Assembly: GCA_009929095.1 (NCBI GenBank)
Contig: SABF01000112.1
Span: forward strand, 1-5,686
DNA length: 5,686 nucleotides
DNA from: Erysipelotrichia bacterium
Lineage (GTDB): Bacteria > Bacillota_I > Bacilli_A > Erysipelotrichales > Erysipelotrichaceae
Direction: 5' to 3'
This document shows positions 1-5,669 of this stretch, piece after piece (the first letter of the stretch is position 1; each line of letters starts with the position of its first letter). The translations under genes and the position numbers were made by a program. The notes under the pieces were generated by a model. The model was given only the letters and a program-made list of their open reading frames with translations, had not been told where the DNA came from and searched no databases.

Positions 1-74
1 AGACAATTCTGCTCCTCATCTTTGCAAAGATGCGGTCCGCTGTCTATCAGCGCATAAAGATCTGTATAATCCAT
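1..74 (-). CDS. 5' end of an unidentified gene, cut by the window edge
   Basis: An ATG at 72-74 opens a reading frame that runs without a stop to the window edge (about 24 codons). The peptide begins MDYTDLYALIDSG and continues with an H-L-C-K-D-E-E stretch; I do not recognise a family from so little. The start is chosen because a Shine-Dalgarno AGGAG (89-93 on the minus strand) lies upstream and no other start in any frame gives a longer open product. The spacing is long, at 14 nt, but the spacer is a perfect small hairpin that could shorten it. The gene follows the terminator of the surface-protein gene, so it is probably a separate transcription unit. The short length means that chance openness is possible. 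Confidence 0.42.
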   Translation of the reverse strand, partial: MDYTDLYALIDSGPHLCKDEEQNC

Positions 75-93
75 GATGTTATGAACATCTCCT
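75..93 (-). promoter_or_regulatory. Ribosome binding site with a hairpin-forming spacer
   Basis: On the minus strand AGGAG (93-89) is followed by GATGTT-CAT-AACATC (89-75), a perfect 6-bp stem with a 3-nt loop, and then directly by the ATG at 74. If folded, the hairpin would bring the Shine-Dalgarno close to the start codon or block initiation. As DNA the same 15 bp is a dyad that could be an operator. The symmetry is seen directly; either role is inference. Confidence 0.35.
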
Positions 94-103
94 TTCTGTT
101 CTG

Positions 104-109
104 GTTATA
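104..109 (-). promoter_or_regulatory. Possible -10 element for the truncated gene
   Basis: The minus strand carries TATAAC (109-104), a 5/6 match to the -10 consensus, about 30 nt before the start codon at 74 and downstream of the preceding terminator. The -35 position at 17-nt spacing reads AGGGAA, which is poor, and there is no correctly placed TGn extension. It is a placeholder for a promoter that ought to exist between the terminator and the next gene. Confidence 0.22.
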
Positions 110-144
110 CGCAAAGCAAAAATTTATTCCCTTTGAAGGACAGT

Positions 145-186
145 AAAAAAAGAGATTCTCAGGCGAATCGTTCCTGAGAACCTCTT
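145..186 (-). terminator. Intrinsic terminator after the surface-protein gene
   Basis: On the minus strand, 186-173 pairs with 163-150: eight pairs next to the loop (TTCTCAGG/CCTGAGAA), one G-U wobble (181 with 155), then five more pairs, with a 9-nt loop at 164-172. A run of seven U residues (151-145) follows and partly overlaps the base of the stem. It begins about 25 nt after the stop codon at 212-214 and is a textbook Rho-independent terminator. The plus strand lacks a matching U run downstream of the stem, so it acts in one direction. Confidence 0.9.
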
Positions 187-211
187 GTCTATATAGAATA
201 TCGGAATCTGA

Positions 212-3200
212 TCAGTGCTGTCTGCCCTTTCTCAGCACGAGAATAATCGCTGCAGCCGCCACCACAACAACACCGCTGATAATCAGAATAAACGGCAGAT
301 TGCTGCTGGTTCTATCGCCGGAAGGATTAGATGAATCTGTCGGCGCTGCAGGCGAGGAAGCACTTGCCGTCGGATTGGTACCTGGAGTAGGATTTCCGCC
401 AGGTGTTTTGGAAGACTTAACAGTTGTCGCAGACAGCGGTGCACTTGCCGCAGATGGATTGCAGCAATCCGTCTGGGCATAGCGGGCAATGATGCTGTAA
501 GTCACCCCTGAATTCAGGTTGTTGAATACCGTGCTGTCCTGCCATGTTCTGCCGCCGTCAATCGAATACACTGCCGCCGCTTTAGTGGTGGATGATGCCG
601 GAATTTCCCTGATGGAAATGCTGGTTTCTGTAATAACATCCAGTACCGGTACTGATGGTGCTGCCTGATCTGACTTTGTGACAGTGAATGAGATTGATGC
701 AGTGCATACTGCACCATTGTCATAGACCAGAACCAGTGTTCCGGTATGAGTGCCCGGAGCGAGATTCGGTTTAGGGGCAATGGACCAGTTGTTCAGTTCA
801 TAGCCAGCCGGTACTCCTGCACCCTTGAGTCCCTGAAGATCGAAGTCATCAGAACCATCGATTCTGAATTCAAAGATTGTCGCATTGGAATTGCCGGAAT
901 TCTTGATCCGGAAGGTCTGCTGCTGATAAGGCGCGTAGCCATACGCAGCTGTCGCAAAGACGATATTGTCTACGCTCAGAATTCTTGTAAAACCGGACTG
1001 ATCGGCAATTGCACAGTCGGTTGATTCACTGCAGAAACCGGAACCGGTCGCTCTGATGCGCACCTGATAGCTGCCTGCGGAGAGTCCGCCGAAGGTACTG
1101 CCGCTGCATGAACTCCATGCTCCGTTTCCGCTGCTGCGTACTTCCATGGCGGCGGAGACACCATTGATCTCTCCATCTTTTTTGCCGGCACTGCTTTCAT
1201 TTTTAACTGTTACGTTTGGTTTTCCAGGTCTTGCCGGAATAGTCAGAACCTGAGAATCGCTGTGATACTGAGTATCACTTGCCGGATTGCGGAAGAGAAC
1301 GGAAATCGCTTTGCCGCCGGTCCAGCCAAGTGATACAGCCGGCATGCCGGAAATGCTGTCATGATAAGTACTGCCGCCGTCCAGGCTGTACTGAGTTGGA
1401 AGCGATATATTCAATATTTCTGCATTGAAATTGATCGATACGGTCGGAACCGCTGCACGTTTAGGTGCAGTTACTGTTCCAATCAGGGAACGGAAGTCCT
1501 GATCAGTTGCATCCTTTACTACGTAGATGACAGCCTCCGGCTTCATACTGACCGATGCAGCACCTGGTGTGCTGACATTATTCGGATTCGTGCCATAAGA
1601 ATATCCGGCTGGAACCGCAGCTGTTTCTGATACGGTATTGACCTGCAGATATGGAGCAGCCGGCCTTGTTTTAAATGTCACTTTTACTGCATCAGATGCA
1701 TCTTTGCTATCTGATGCCTTGTAACGGAAATAGACTGTCGCATCAAAGGTGCCATCCCAGCCAAAGCTGGTAAGCTGCATATTGTCCTGACAGTTCTGCC
1801 ACTGCATACCGGTTCCGATGGAATATTCCATCGCACTGGTGCAGTTCACTGCTTCGCTCTGATAATCAATCTTCAGATCAGGTGTTTTAGAGCGTGCCTT
1901 GATCACTATCTCTGCCGCATCAGATGCCTCTTCTGTTTCAGTAGCCTTGAGGCGGAAATAGACTGTCGCATCAGAAGTGCCATCCCAGCCAAAGCTGGTA
2001 AGCTGCATATTGTCCTGGCAGTTCTGCCACTGCATGCCAGAGCCAATGGAATATTCCATTGCGGCAGTACAGTCAATCGTTCCCTCCTGATAATGAATCG
2101 TCAGCGTTGGAGCCGGGCGTACCTGCTTCGGTTCTGGAACCGGGACAATCGGTGTCGGAGTGGCCGGAGTAGGCGTTGCCGGTGTCGGAGTAGCCGGAGT
2201 AGGCGTCGCCGGAGTTGGTGTCGCCGGCTGAGCAGTACCAGGAATGCTGCAGGACAGCGACGGTCCGGGCATCAGGGAAGTCCCGTCATTGATGCCGAAT
2301 TGGAATCCGATGAGCTGCGACTGACCGATCGGCATCTGTGCCTGGATATTGGCATCAGGAGTGATCGCAAAGCTGTACCATTCCCAGTCGCTCATGGAAG
2401 GATCGGCCGGCTGAACCGCTGAAAGCTGGAAGGTTCCAATATCGCTGAGCACTGCTGTTCCGCCATTATCGAATGCGGATGTAACGCCGCCGGCTGATGT
2501 CACCTGAACAATGGAAGTACCGCGCATCGCATAGTCAACATCCCGGTACACAAACATACCGGTCAAACCATCCTGATTGACATAGGTATACTGCGTTGAA
2601 ATCTCCGGGGAATCATTCTCACCGGATATTATCAAATTCAGCGTCGTATTTGCAGATGCTCCGTATTTGTCTGTTGCTGTTATCGTAAAACTCTGGTTTA
2701 CCGGGCTGGCCGGAGAAATCTGCTGAGCCGCCGCATTATCCAGATCATATTCATAAGTGCCATCCGTATGAAGGATCAGCTTGCCGAACGTACCAGTGGA
2801 AGAAGTGCTGCCATTAACCGTGAATTTAAGATTGCTGAAGCCCGCATCGTCTGAAAATACATTTTTCAGACTGCCTGACGCAACTGCTATGCCATCCTCA
2901 CTGACATTCATTGTTTCCGGTGTTCCAAATGCATATGGAGCATAGTTGACACCCTGAATGGAAACGGAAATCTTGCCCGCATCCACTTGGCCTCCGCCGA
3001 TTACGGCATTGACTGAAACAGTATCAACCAGAGGGCTGTCCTGCAATGGCAGATGACTGATCGGCCCATCCGGATCTACATAGGGGACATTGCTGCTGTC
3101 CAGACTGCATTTTACCTTTCCTGGCAGTCGGGATGGATCAACAGTATAGGAATAGTTCCCGCTGTCATCAATTTGGATTGAGCCGTAGGCGGTGTTAATA

Positions 3201-3433
3201 GACTGACCGGTATTGCTGTCCATGCTGGTGAGCGTGTACCCGATTGCACCATCAACCGGCGCAATTGTCCCCGATACTGTCTGAGCAGTCATGCCGCCGG
3301 AAGGCGCTTCCTGAATAGACTGACTCTGTTCATCCGCCAATACTGTCATCGGCATGCATAGCGATGCAGTCATGGCAGCTGATGCAGCAACAGCCAGAAT
3401 CTTTTCAAAAGAATTCACTGTCTTTCTTTTCAT
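212..3433 (-). CDS. Large multidomain cell-surface protein with VCBS-like and Ig-like modules
   Basis: This is a secreted, membrane-anchored 1073-residue protein, probably an adhesin or structural surface protein; no catalytic domain is visible. Residues 1-33 are a signal peptide (basic MKRK, Ala-rich core, likely cleavage after VLA33). Three VCBS-like modules follow at about 54-166, 167-276 and 277-400. The first two end in IQGVNYAP and ISGENDSP, close to the family ending ItGtNDaP, and the second carries DGTYEYDL and SFTITATDKYG. A (ATPTP)5 linker spans 404-428. Small Ig/Fn3-like modules of the 'MEYSIGSG..W' or 'YSIDGGRTW' type occupy 441-516, 517-592, 664-736, about 738-811 and 925-1005, with a degenerate one at 593-663. 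Residues 815-920 resemble an ASH-type beta-sandwich (FRIKNSGN ... LAPGTHTGTLVLVY). A Pro/Ser/Thr/Gly stalk (1006-1045), one helix (1047-1067) and the tail RKGRQH close it; there is no LPXTG. The start has GAGGG seven bases upstream. It lies 53 bp after the wecA-like gene with no terminator between, so co-transcription is plausible. Confidence 0.9.
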   Translation of the reverse strand: MKRKTVNSFEKILAVAASAAMTASLCMPMTVLADEQSQSIQEAPSGGMTAQTVSGTIAPVDGAIGYTLTSMDSNTGQSINTAYGSIQIDDSGNYSYTVDPSRLPGKVKCSLDSSNVPYVDPDGPISHLPLQDSPLVDTVSVNAVIGGGQVDAGKISVSIQGVNYAPYAFGTPETMNVSEDGIAVASGSLKNVFSDDAGFSNLKFTVNGSTSSTGTFGKLILHTDGTYEYDLDNAAAQQISPASPVNQSFTITATDKYGASANTTLNLIISGENDSPEISTQYTYVNQDGLTGMFVYRDVDYAMRGTSIVQVTSAGGVTSAFDNGGTAVLSDIGTFQLSAVQPADPSMSDWEWYSFAITPDANIQAQMPIGQSQLIGFQFGINDGTSLMPGPSLSCSIPGTAQPATPTPATPTPATPTPATPTPATPTPIVPVPEPKQVRPAPTLTIHYQEGTIDCTAAMEYSIGSGMQWQNCQDNMQLTSFGWDGTSDATVYFRLKATETEEASDAAEIVIKARSKTPDLKIDYQSEAVNCTSAMEYSIGTGMQWQNCQDNMQLTSFGWDGTFDATVYFRYKASDSKDASDAVKVTFKTRPAAPYLQVNTVSETAAVPAGYSYGTNPNNVSTPGAASVSMKPEAVIYVVKDATDQDFRSLIGTVTAPKRAAVPTVSINFNAEILNISLPTQYSLDGGSTYHDSISGMPAVSLGWTGGKAISVLFRNPASDTQYHSDSQVLTIPARPGKPNVTVKNESSAGKKDGEINGVSAAMEVRSSGNGAWSSCSGSTFGGLSAGSYQVRIRATGSGFCSESTDCAIADQSGFTRILSVDNIVFATAAYGYAPYQQQTFRIKNSGNSNATIFEFRIDGSDDFDLQGLKGAGVPAGYELNNWSIAPKPNLAPGTHTGTLVLVYDNGAVCTASISFTVTKSDQAAPSVPVLDVITETSISIREIPASSTTKAAAVYSIDGGRTWQDSTVFNNLNSGVTYSIIARYAQTDCCNPSAASAPLSATTVKSSKTPGGNPTPGTNPTASASSPAAPTDSSNPSGDRTSSNLPFILIISGVVVVAAAAIILVLRKGRQH
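1658..1885 (-). repeat. Second copy of a 228-bp tandem module in the surface protein
   Basis: This segment encodes residues 517-592. It repeats the preceding module exactly one 76-codon period later. The central 83 nt (1725-1807) differ from the other copy (1953-2035) at only three positions by my count, while the flanks have diverged clearly. The identical core peptide runs from MQWQNCQDN to SFGWDGT. Confidence 0.85.
1886..2113 (-). repeat. First copy of the 228-bp tandem module in the surface protein
   Basis: This segment encodes residues 441-516, directly after the Pro-Thr linker, and is the partner of the copy at 1658-1885. Both copies carry a pair of cysteines 17 residues apart (C455/C472 here, C531/C548 in the other), which suggests one disulfide per module. 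Confidence 0.85.
2151..2225 (-). repeat. Five tandem 15-bp units encoding the (ATPTP)5 linker
   Basis: Five in-frame 15-bp units encode Ala-Thr-Pro-Thr-Pro and separate the VCBS-like half of the surface protein from the Ig-like half. The units alternate in sequence, so units 1+2 and 3+4 form two 30-bp copies with only two differences. This indicates that a 30-bp doublet was duplicated. The linker should be extended and is a likely site for O-glycosylation if the host has such a system. Being a multiple of three, changes in unit number would alter linker length without breaking the frame. Confidence 0.92.
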
Positions 3434-3440
3434 AGCCTTG

Positions 3441-3460
3441 CCCTCGTTTCACAAATTATC
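3441..3460 (-). promoter_or_regulatory. Possible extended -10 plus Shine-Dalgarno of the surface-protein gene
   Basis: In the 53-bp gap after the wecA-like gene the minus strand has TGA (3463-3461) followed by GATAAT (3460-3455), which resembles an extended -10, then GAGGG (3445-3441) seven bases before the ATG at 3433. The Shine-Dalgarno is convincing. The promoter is weak: the -35 position at 17-nt spacing reads TCTTTT, and a TTGAAC at 3480-3475 is only 14 bases from the -10. Read-through from the wecA-like gene is an equally good source of transcript. Confidence 0.3.
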
Positions 3461-3486
3461 TCATAAATTATTCGTTCAAAAGATAC

Positions 3487-4701
3487 TCACGACTCTTTTT
3501 GTGAATTGGAATCGTCCTTTTGGCTTTCTTCCGTTTTATCATTATTTGTCTTATCTGTCACTTCTGATTCCCTGGATGCTTCTTCTTCCTGCTCTCTGAG
3601 CAGGTATGCAGAATCTACCGGATCTTCTCCCTCTTCCATGTTCGGCCAGCCAATCAGGCGATTTGACAGTGAAAGAATCGGGTGCCATTTCGGATTGATC
3701 ATGCCGGTATACTCAATAAAGATATCCGCCAGGATCAGCAGGATCAGAATCACGATGATGCCCGCTCCTGGCTTGAAGTACGTCAGAACTGCAGAGCCGG
3801 CAAACAGTGCCGTGACAATATACAGAATCACAACGGTATGCTTGTGGCCAAGTTTCAGCTTGATCATCAGTACATGATGAAGATGACCTTTATCGGCCTG
3901 AGACATCGGCTGATGCTTGAGCTTTCTTCTGAGTATGGCAATCAGCGTATCACTGATCGGAATGAACAGAATCAGGATGGGAAGTCCAAGCGTGATCATT
4001 GCTGTTGTCTTAAAGCCCAGCAGGGACATGCAGGCAATTGTAAAGCCCATAAACTGAGCACAGCAGTCGCCGGCAAATACAGATGCCGGATGGAAATTAT
4101 AGGGCAGAAAACCAAGGATGGCACCGGACAGTACCAGAGCCAGAATGCAGATATCACGCCGGCCCATGAAAAAACCTAAAATACCGATCGTCAGGGTGAC
4201 AATCATGCAGATTCCGCTGGACAGACCATCCAGACCATCGATCAGATTGATTGCATTTGTAATGCCGACAATCCAGATAAAGGACAGTCCGTAGGTAAAT
4301 ATGGAATTGGTGATGCCTAAATTGAAGATATGAATAGAATCCACTGCCAGCCCGCCGATCTTCATAGCCGCAATTGCACCGGCAACCTGGAACAGCAGCT
4401 TCTGCTTTGGCTTCAGATCATAGATGTCATCCAGGAGTCCGCCCAGAAATACAATCGAGCCGCCAATAACAATTCCATTCAGCGTATCGTCAATCGACCA
4501 GAGAGCTGCCAGAGAAATCATAAAGGACATATAGACAGCCACGCCGCCAATGCGGACAATCTTACCATGATGAATAGTTCGTTTATTCTCCACTGCATAA
4601 ATACCCAGACGGAAGCCGACCTGTTTGCACAGGGGAACTAGGATCAGGGATATTGCCAGAGGAAGTATGAAATATGGCAGAGCGCCAATCACAAGATTCA
4701 T
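3487..4701 (-). CDS. wecA: Polyprenyl-phosphate GlcNAc-1-phosphate transferase (WecA/TagO/MraY family)
   Basis: This integral membrane enzyme should move a sugar-1-phosphate (in WecA/TagO, GlcNAc-1-phosphate from UDP-GlcNAc) to undecaprenyl phosphate, releasing UMP. That is the first step of wall teichoic acid or a related envelope polymer. The diagnostic cytoplasmic motifs are present in order: LLDDIYDLKPKQK with the Mg-binding aspartates D91/D92, NLIDGLDGL at 152-160, NFHPASVFAGD at 202-212, and the C-terminal RRKLKHQ...DKGHLHH with H273/H275/H276 typical of WecA/TagO rather than MraY. About ten or eleven hydrophobic helices cover residues 4-335. The motif after GD reads CCAQFMG instead of the usual xGSxFLG. 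After the last helix there is an acidic, Ser/Asn/Gln-rich tail of some 50 residues; with it the protein reaches 404 residues against about 350-360 in typical TagO. The start has GGAG eight bases upstream. The sugar specificity and the final polymer cannot be told from this window. Confidence 0.92.
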   Translation of the reverse strand: MNLVIGALPYFILPLAISLILVPLCKQVGFRLGIYAVENKRTIHHGKIVRIGGVAVYMSFMISLAALWSIDDTLNGIVIGGSIVFLGGLLDDIYDLKPKQKLLFQVAGAIAAMKIGGLAVDSIHIFNLGITNSIFTYGLSFIWIVGITNAINLIDGLDGLSSGICMIVTLTIGILGFFMGRRDICILALVLSGAILGFLPYNFHPASVFAGDCCAQFMGFTIACMSLLGFKTTAMITLGLPILILFIPISDTLIAILRRKLKHQPMSQADKGHLHHVLMIKLKLGHKHTVVILYIVTALFAGSAVLTYFKPGAGIIVILILLILADIFIEYTGMINPKWHPILSLSNRLIGWPNMEEGEDPVDSAYLLREQEEEASRESEVTDKTNNDKTEESQKDDSNSQKES

Positions 4702-4731
4702 TCGAAAATCTCCATTTTTTGATTCCGTAAA

Positions 4732-4740
4732 ATTATACCA
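4732..4740 (-). promoter_or_regulatory. Extended -10 promoter for the wecA-like gene
   Basis: The minus strand reads TGGTATAAT (4740-4732): a perfect TATAAT with the TGn extension. The -35 position at 17-nt spacing is AAAACA (4760-4755), a partial match, and falls in the loop of the neighbouring hairpin. Initiation near 4725 would give a leader of about 24 nt that contains the GGAG Shine-Dalgarno at 4713-4710. This makes the wecA-like gene (and perhaps the surface-protein gene) a unit separate from upp. Confidence 0.65.
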
Positions 4741-4743
4741 TGA

Positions 4744-4773
4744 AGAACGGCACCTGTTTTAGGGTGCCGTTCT
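4744..4773 (-). terminator. Strong hairpin after the DUF1146 gene, probable terminator with a poor U tract
   Basis: AGAACGGCACC (4773-4763 on the minus strand) pairs perfectly with GGTGCCGTTCT (4754-4744) over an 8-nt loop, six bases after the DUF1146 stop codon. The 11-bp stem with seven G-C pairs looks like the terminator of the upp-DUF1146 unit. However, the bases after it are UCAUGGUAUAAUUUU rather than a clean U run, so termination may be partial, or the stem may instead protect the 3' end of the mRNA. Confidence 0.65.
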
Positions 4774-4779
4774 CATAAG

Positions 4780-4986
4780 TTATTTCACTGCATAAAGAAA
4801 ACTGATCACAAACTGTCCAACCAGATATGCCAGAGCTATGACAATCAGCCAGTACAGTATCTGAGCTTCTCTTGTATGACCCGGCTTCAGCAGTTTTTCA
4901 AAATTAAATGACTGCATAGCATAGAAACTGATGCCGAAGCACATGATATAGATCAGGCAGCGGATTGCAAATGAGGCAAGTTCCAT
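4780..4986 (-). CDS. DUF1146 (YwzB-like) small membrane protein
   Basis: This 68-residue protein has two predicted membrane helices (about residues 4-24 and 43-66) joined by a short polar loop. The stretch AMQSFNFEKLLKPG followed by a hydrophobic helix matches my memory of Bacillus YwzB (ALQALNFDKFIKKN...), the DUF1146 family of Bacillota, which has no established function. Five bases (TCTAG) separate it from the upp stop codon, and an in-frame TAG sits directly before its ATG, so the start is fixed. No good Shine-Dalgarno precedes it; the nearest purine run, GGAA, is about 13 nt away inside the end of upp. Translation therefore probably depends on ribosomes finishing upp. In Bacillus the family member lies near the ATP synthase and murAA region, a neighbourhood that also holds upp, but nothing here links it to a process. 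Confidence 0.85.
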   Translation of the reverse strand: MELASFAIRCLIYIMCFGISFYAMQSFNFEKLLKPGHTREAQILYWLIVIALAYLVGQFVISFLYAVK

Positions 4987-4991
4987 CTAGA

Positions 4992-5612
4992 TTATTTAGT
5001 TCCAAAGATACGGTCGCCGGCATCGCCGAGTCCCGGTACAATATAGCCCACTTCGTTCAGATGATCATCCATTGCAGCAAGATAAATATCTACATCCGGA
5101 TGTGCATTCTGCACTGCCTTGACACCTTCCGGCACACCTACGAGACATACCAGTTTGATTGTCTTTGCCCCGCGCTTCTTGATCGCATCAATTGCTGCAA
5201 CTGCACTGCCGCCGGTTGCCAGCATCGGGTCAACAATCATGACTACGGACTGATCCAGGTTCTTCGGGAACTTGGCAAAATACTCATGTGGTTCCAGTGT
5301 CTTTTCATCACGATACATGCCGATGAATCCGACTTTAGCAGTCGGAACCAGACGGCGGATGCCATCCAGCAGGCCAATTCCGGCACGAAGAATCGGAACA
5401 ATGATTACTTCTTTGCTCAGCTCATAACCGGTGCATGGGCCAATCGGAGTTTCAATTTCAATTGGCTGGGTCGGCAGATCACGGCAGACTTCATATGCCA
5501 TCAGTTCAGCAATTTCATCAAGATTCTCACGAAAATCCTTGGTTCCAGTCTGCTTTTGCCGCATTTGTGTCAATTTGTGCGTAATTAGTGGATGATGAAG
5601 AACTTCCAACAT
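4992..5612 (-). CDS. upp: Uracil phosphoribosyltransferase
   Basis: This cytoplasmic pyrimidine-salvage enzyme joins uracil and PRPP to give UMP and pyrophosphate. The 206 residues match the usual length of about 209. Visible signatures are HHPLITHKL near the N terminus, VPILRAG at 72-78, the PRPP-binding loop [11 protein letters not shown] at 127-137, and the uracil-binding C-terminal segment [13 protein letters not shown] at 189-201 ending in FGTK. The frame stays open 57 bases further upstream to a TTG, but that extension overlaps the promoter (the TTG lies in the -35 box) and lacks homology to the family. The ATG at 5610-5612 has AGGAGG six bases upstream and gives the family N terminus, so it is the start. 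The gene leads a two-gene unit with the DUF1146 protein. Confidence 0.97.
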   Translation of the reverse strand: MLEVLHHPLITHKLTQMRQKQTGTKDFRENLDEIAELMAYEVCRDLPTQPIEIETPIGPCTGYELSKEVIIVPILRAGIGLLDGIRRLVPTAKVGFIGMYRDEKTLEPHEYFAKFPKNLDQSVVMIVDPMLATGGSAVAAIDAIKKRGAKTIKLVCLVGVPEGVKAVQNAHPDVDIYLAAMDDHLNEVGYIVPGLGDAGDRIFGTK

Positions 5613-5618
5613 ATGTAG

Positions 5619-5624
5619 CCTCCT
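5619..5624 (-). promoter_or_regulatory. Shine-Dalgarno of upp
   Basis: A full AGGAGG on the minus strand (5624-5619) sits six bases before the ATG at 5612. This decides the upp start against the longer frame that begins at 5669. Confidence 0.92.
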
Positions 5625-5640
5625 CGTTTTTTCAGTAAAT

Positions 5641-5669
5641 ATCATAGAAGAATGCCTTCGCAAAAGCAA
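5641..5669 (-). promoter_or_regulatory. Promoter of upp
   Basis: The minus strand has TTGCTT (5669-5664) and TATGAT (5646-5641) with exactly 17 bases between, a good housekeeping-sigma promoter (3/6 and 5/6 matches). Initiation near 5634 would leave a leader of about 22 nt, too short for a riboswitch or attenuator, so no leader-based pyrimidine control is visible between this promoter and upp. Confidence 0.7.

Noticed and set aside
75..89. LexA (SOS) box
   Set aside because: The dyad GATGTTnnnAACATC does not match the Gram-positive GAACnnnnGTTC pattern in spacing or orientation.
230..300. LPXTG sortase anchor at the C terminus of the surface protein
   Set aside because: Only Leu-Pro-Phe-Ile precedes the helix, with no Thr-Gly; the helix and basic tail fit a simple membrane anchor.
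2151..2225. Possible CRISPR-like or intergenic satellite array
   Set aside because: The 15-bp units are contiguous without spacers and encode an in-frame Pro-Thr hinge.
2093..2422. Arg-rich plus-strand frame over the Pro-Thr linker
   Set aside because: The Arg/Ser/Cys pattern is simply the complement of the GC-rich 15-bp repeats in another frame.
3682..4179. Plus-strand open frame of 165 codons within the wecA-like gene
   Set aside because: It encodes a Gln/Asp/His-rich sequence of no known kind, opposite well-conserved catalytic motifs on the minus strand.
4965..5588. Plus-strand open frame of 207 codons antisense to upp
   Set aside because: It covers upp almost exactly, has no recognisable protein features, and upp itself is certain; it is an antisense shadow.
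5613..5669. 19-residue N-terminal extension of upp from a TTG codon
   Set aside because: The extension includes the -35 and -10 elements and the Shine-Dalgarno, and the family N terminus begins at the ATG of 5610-5612.
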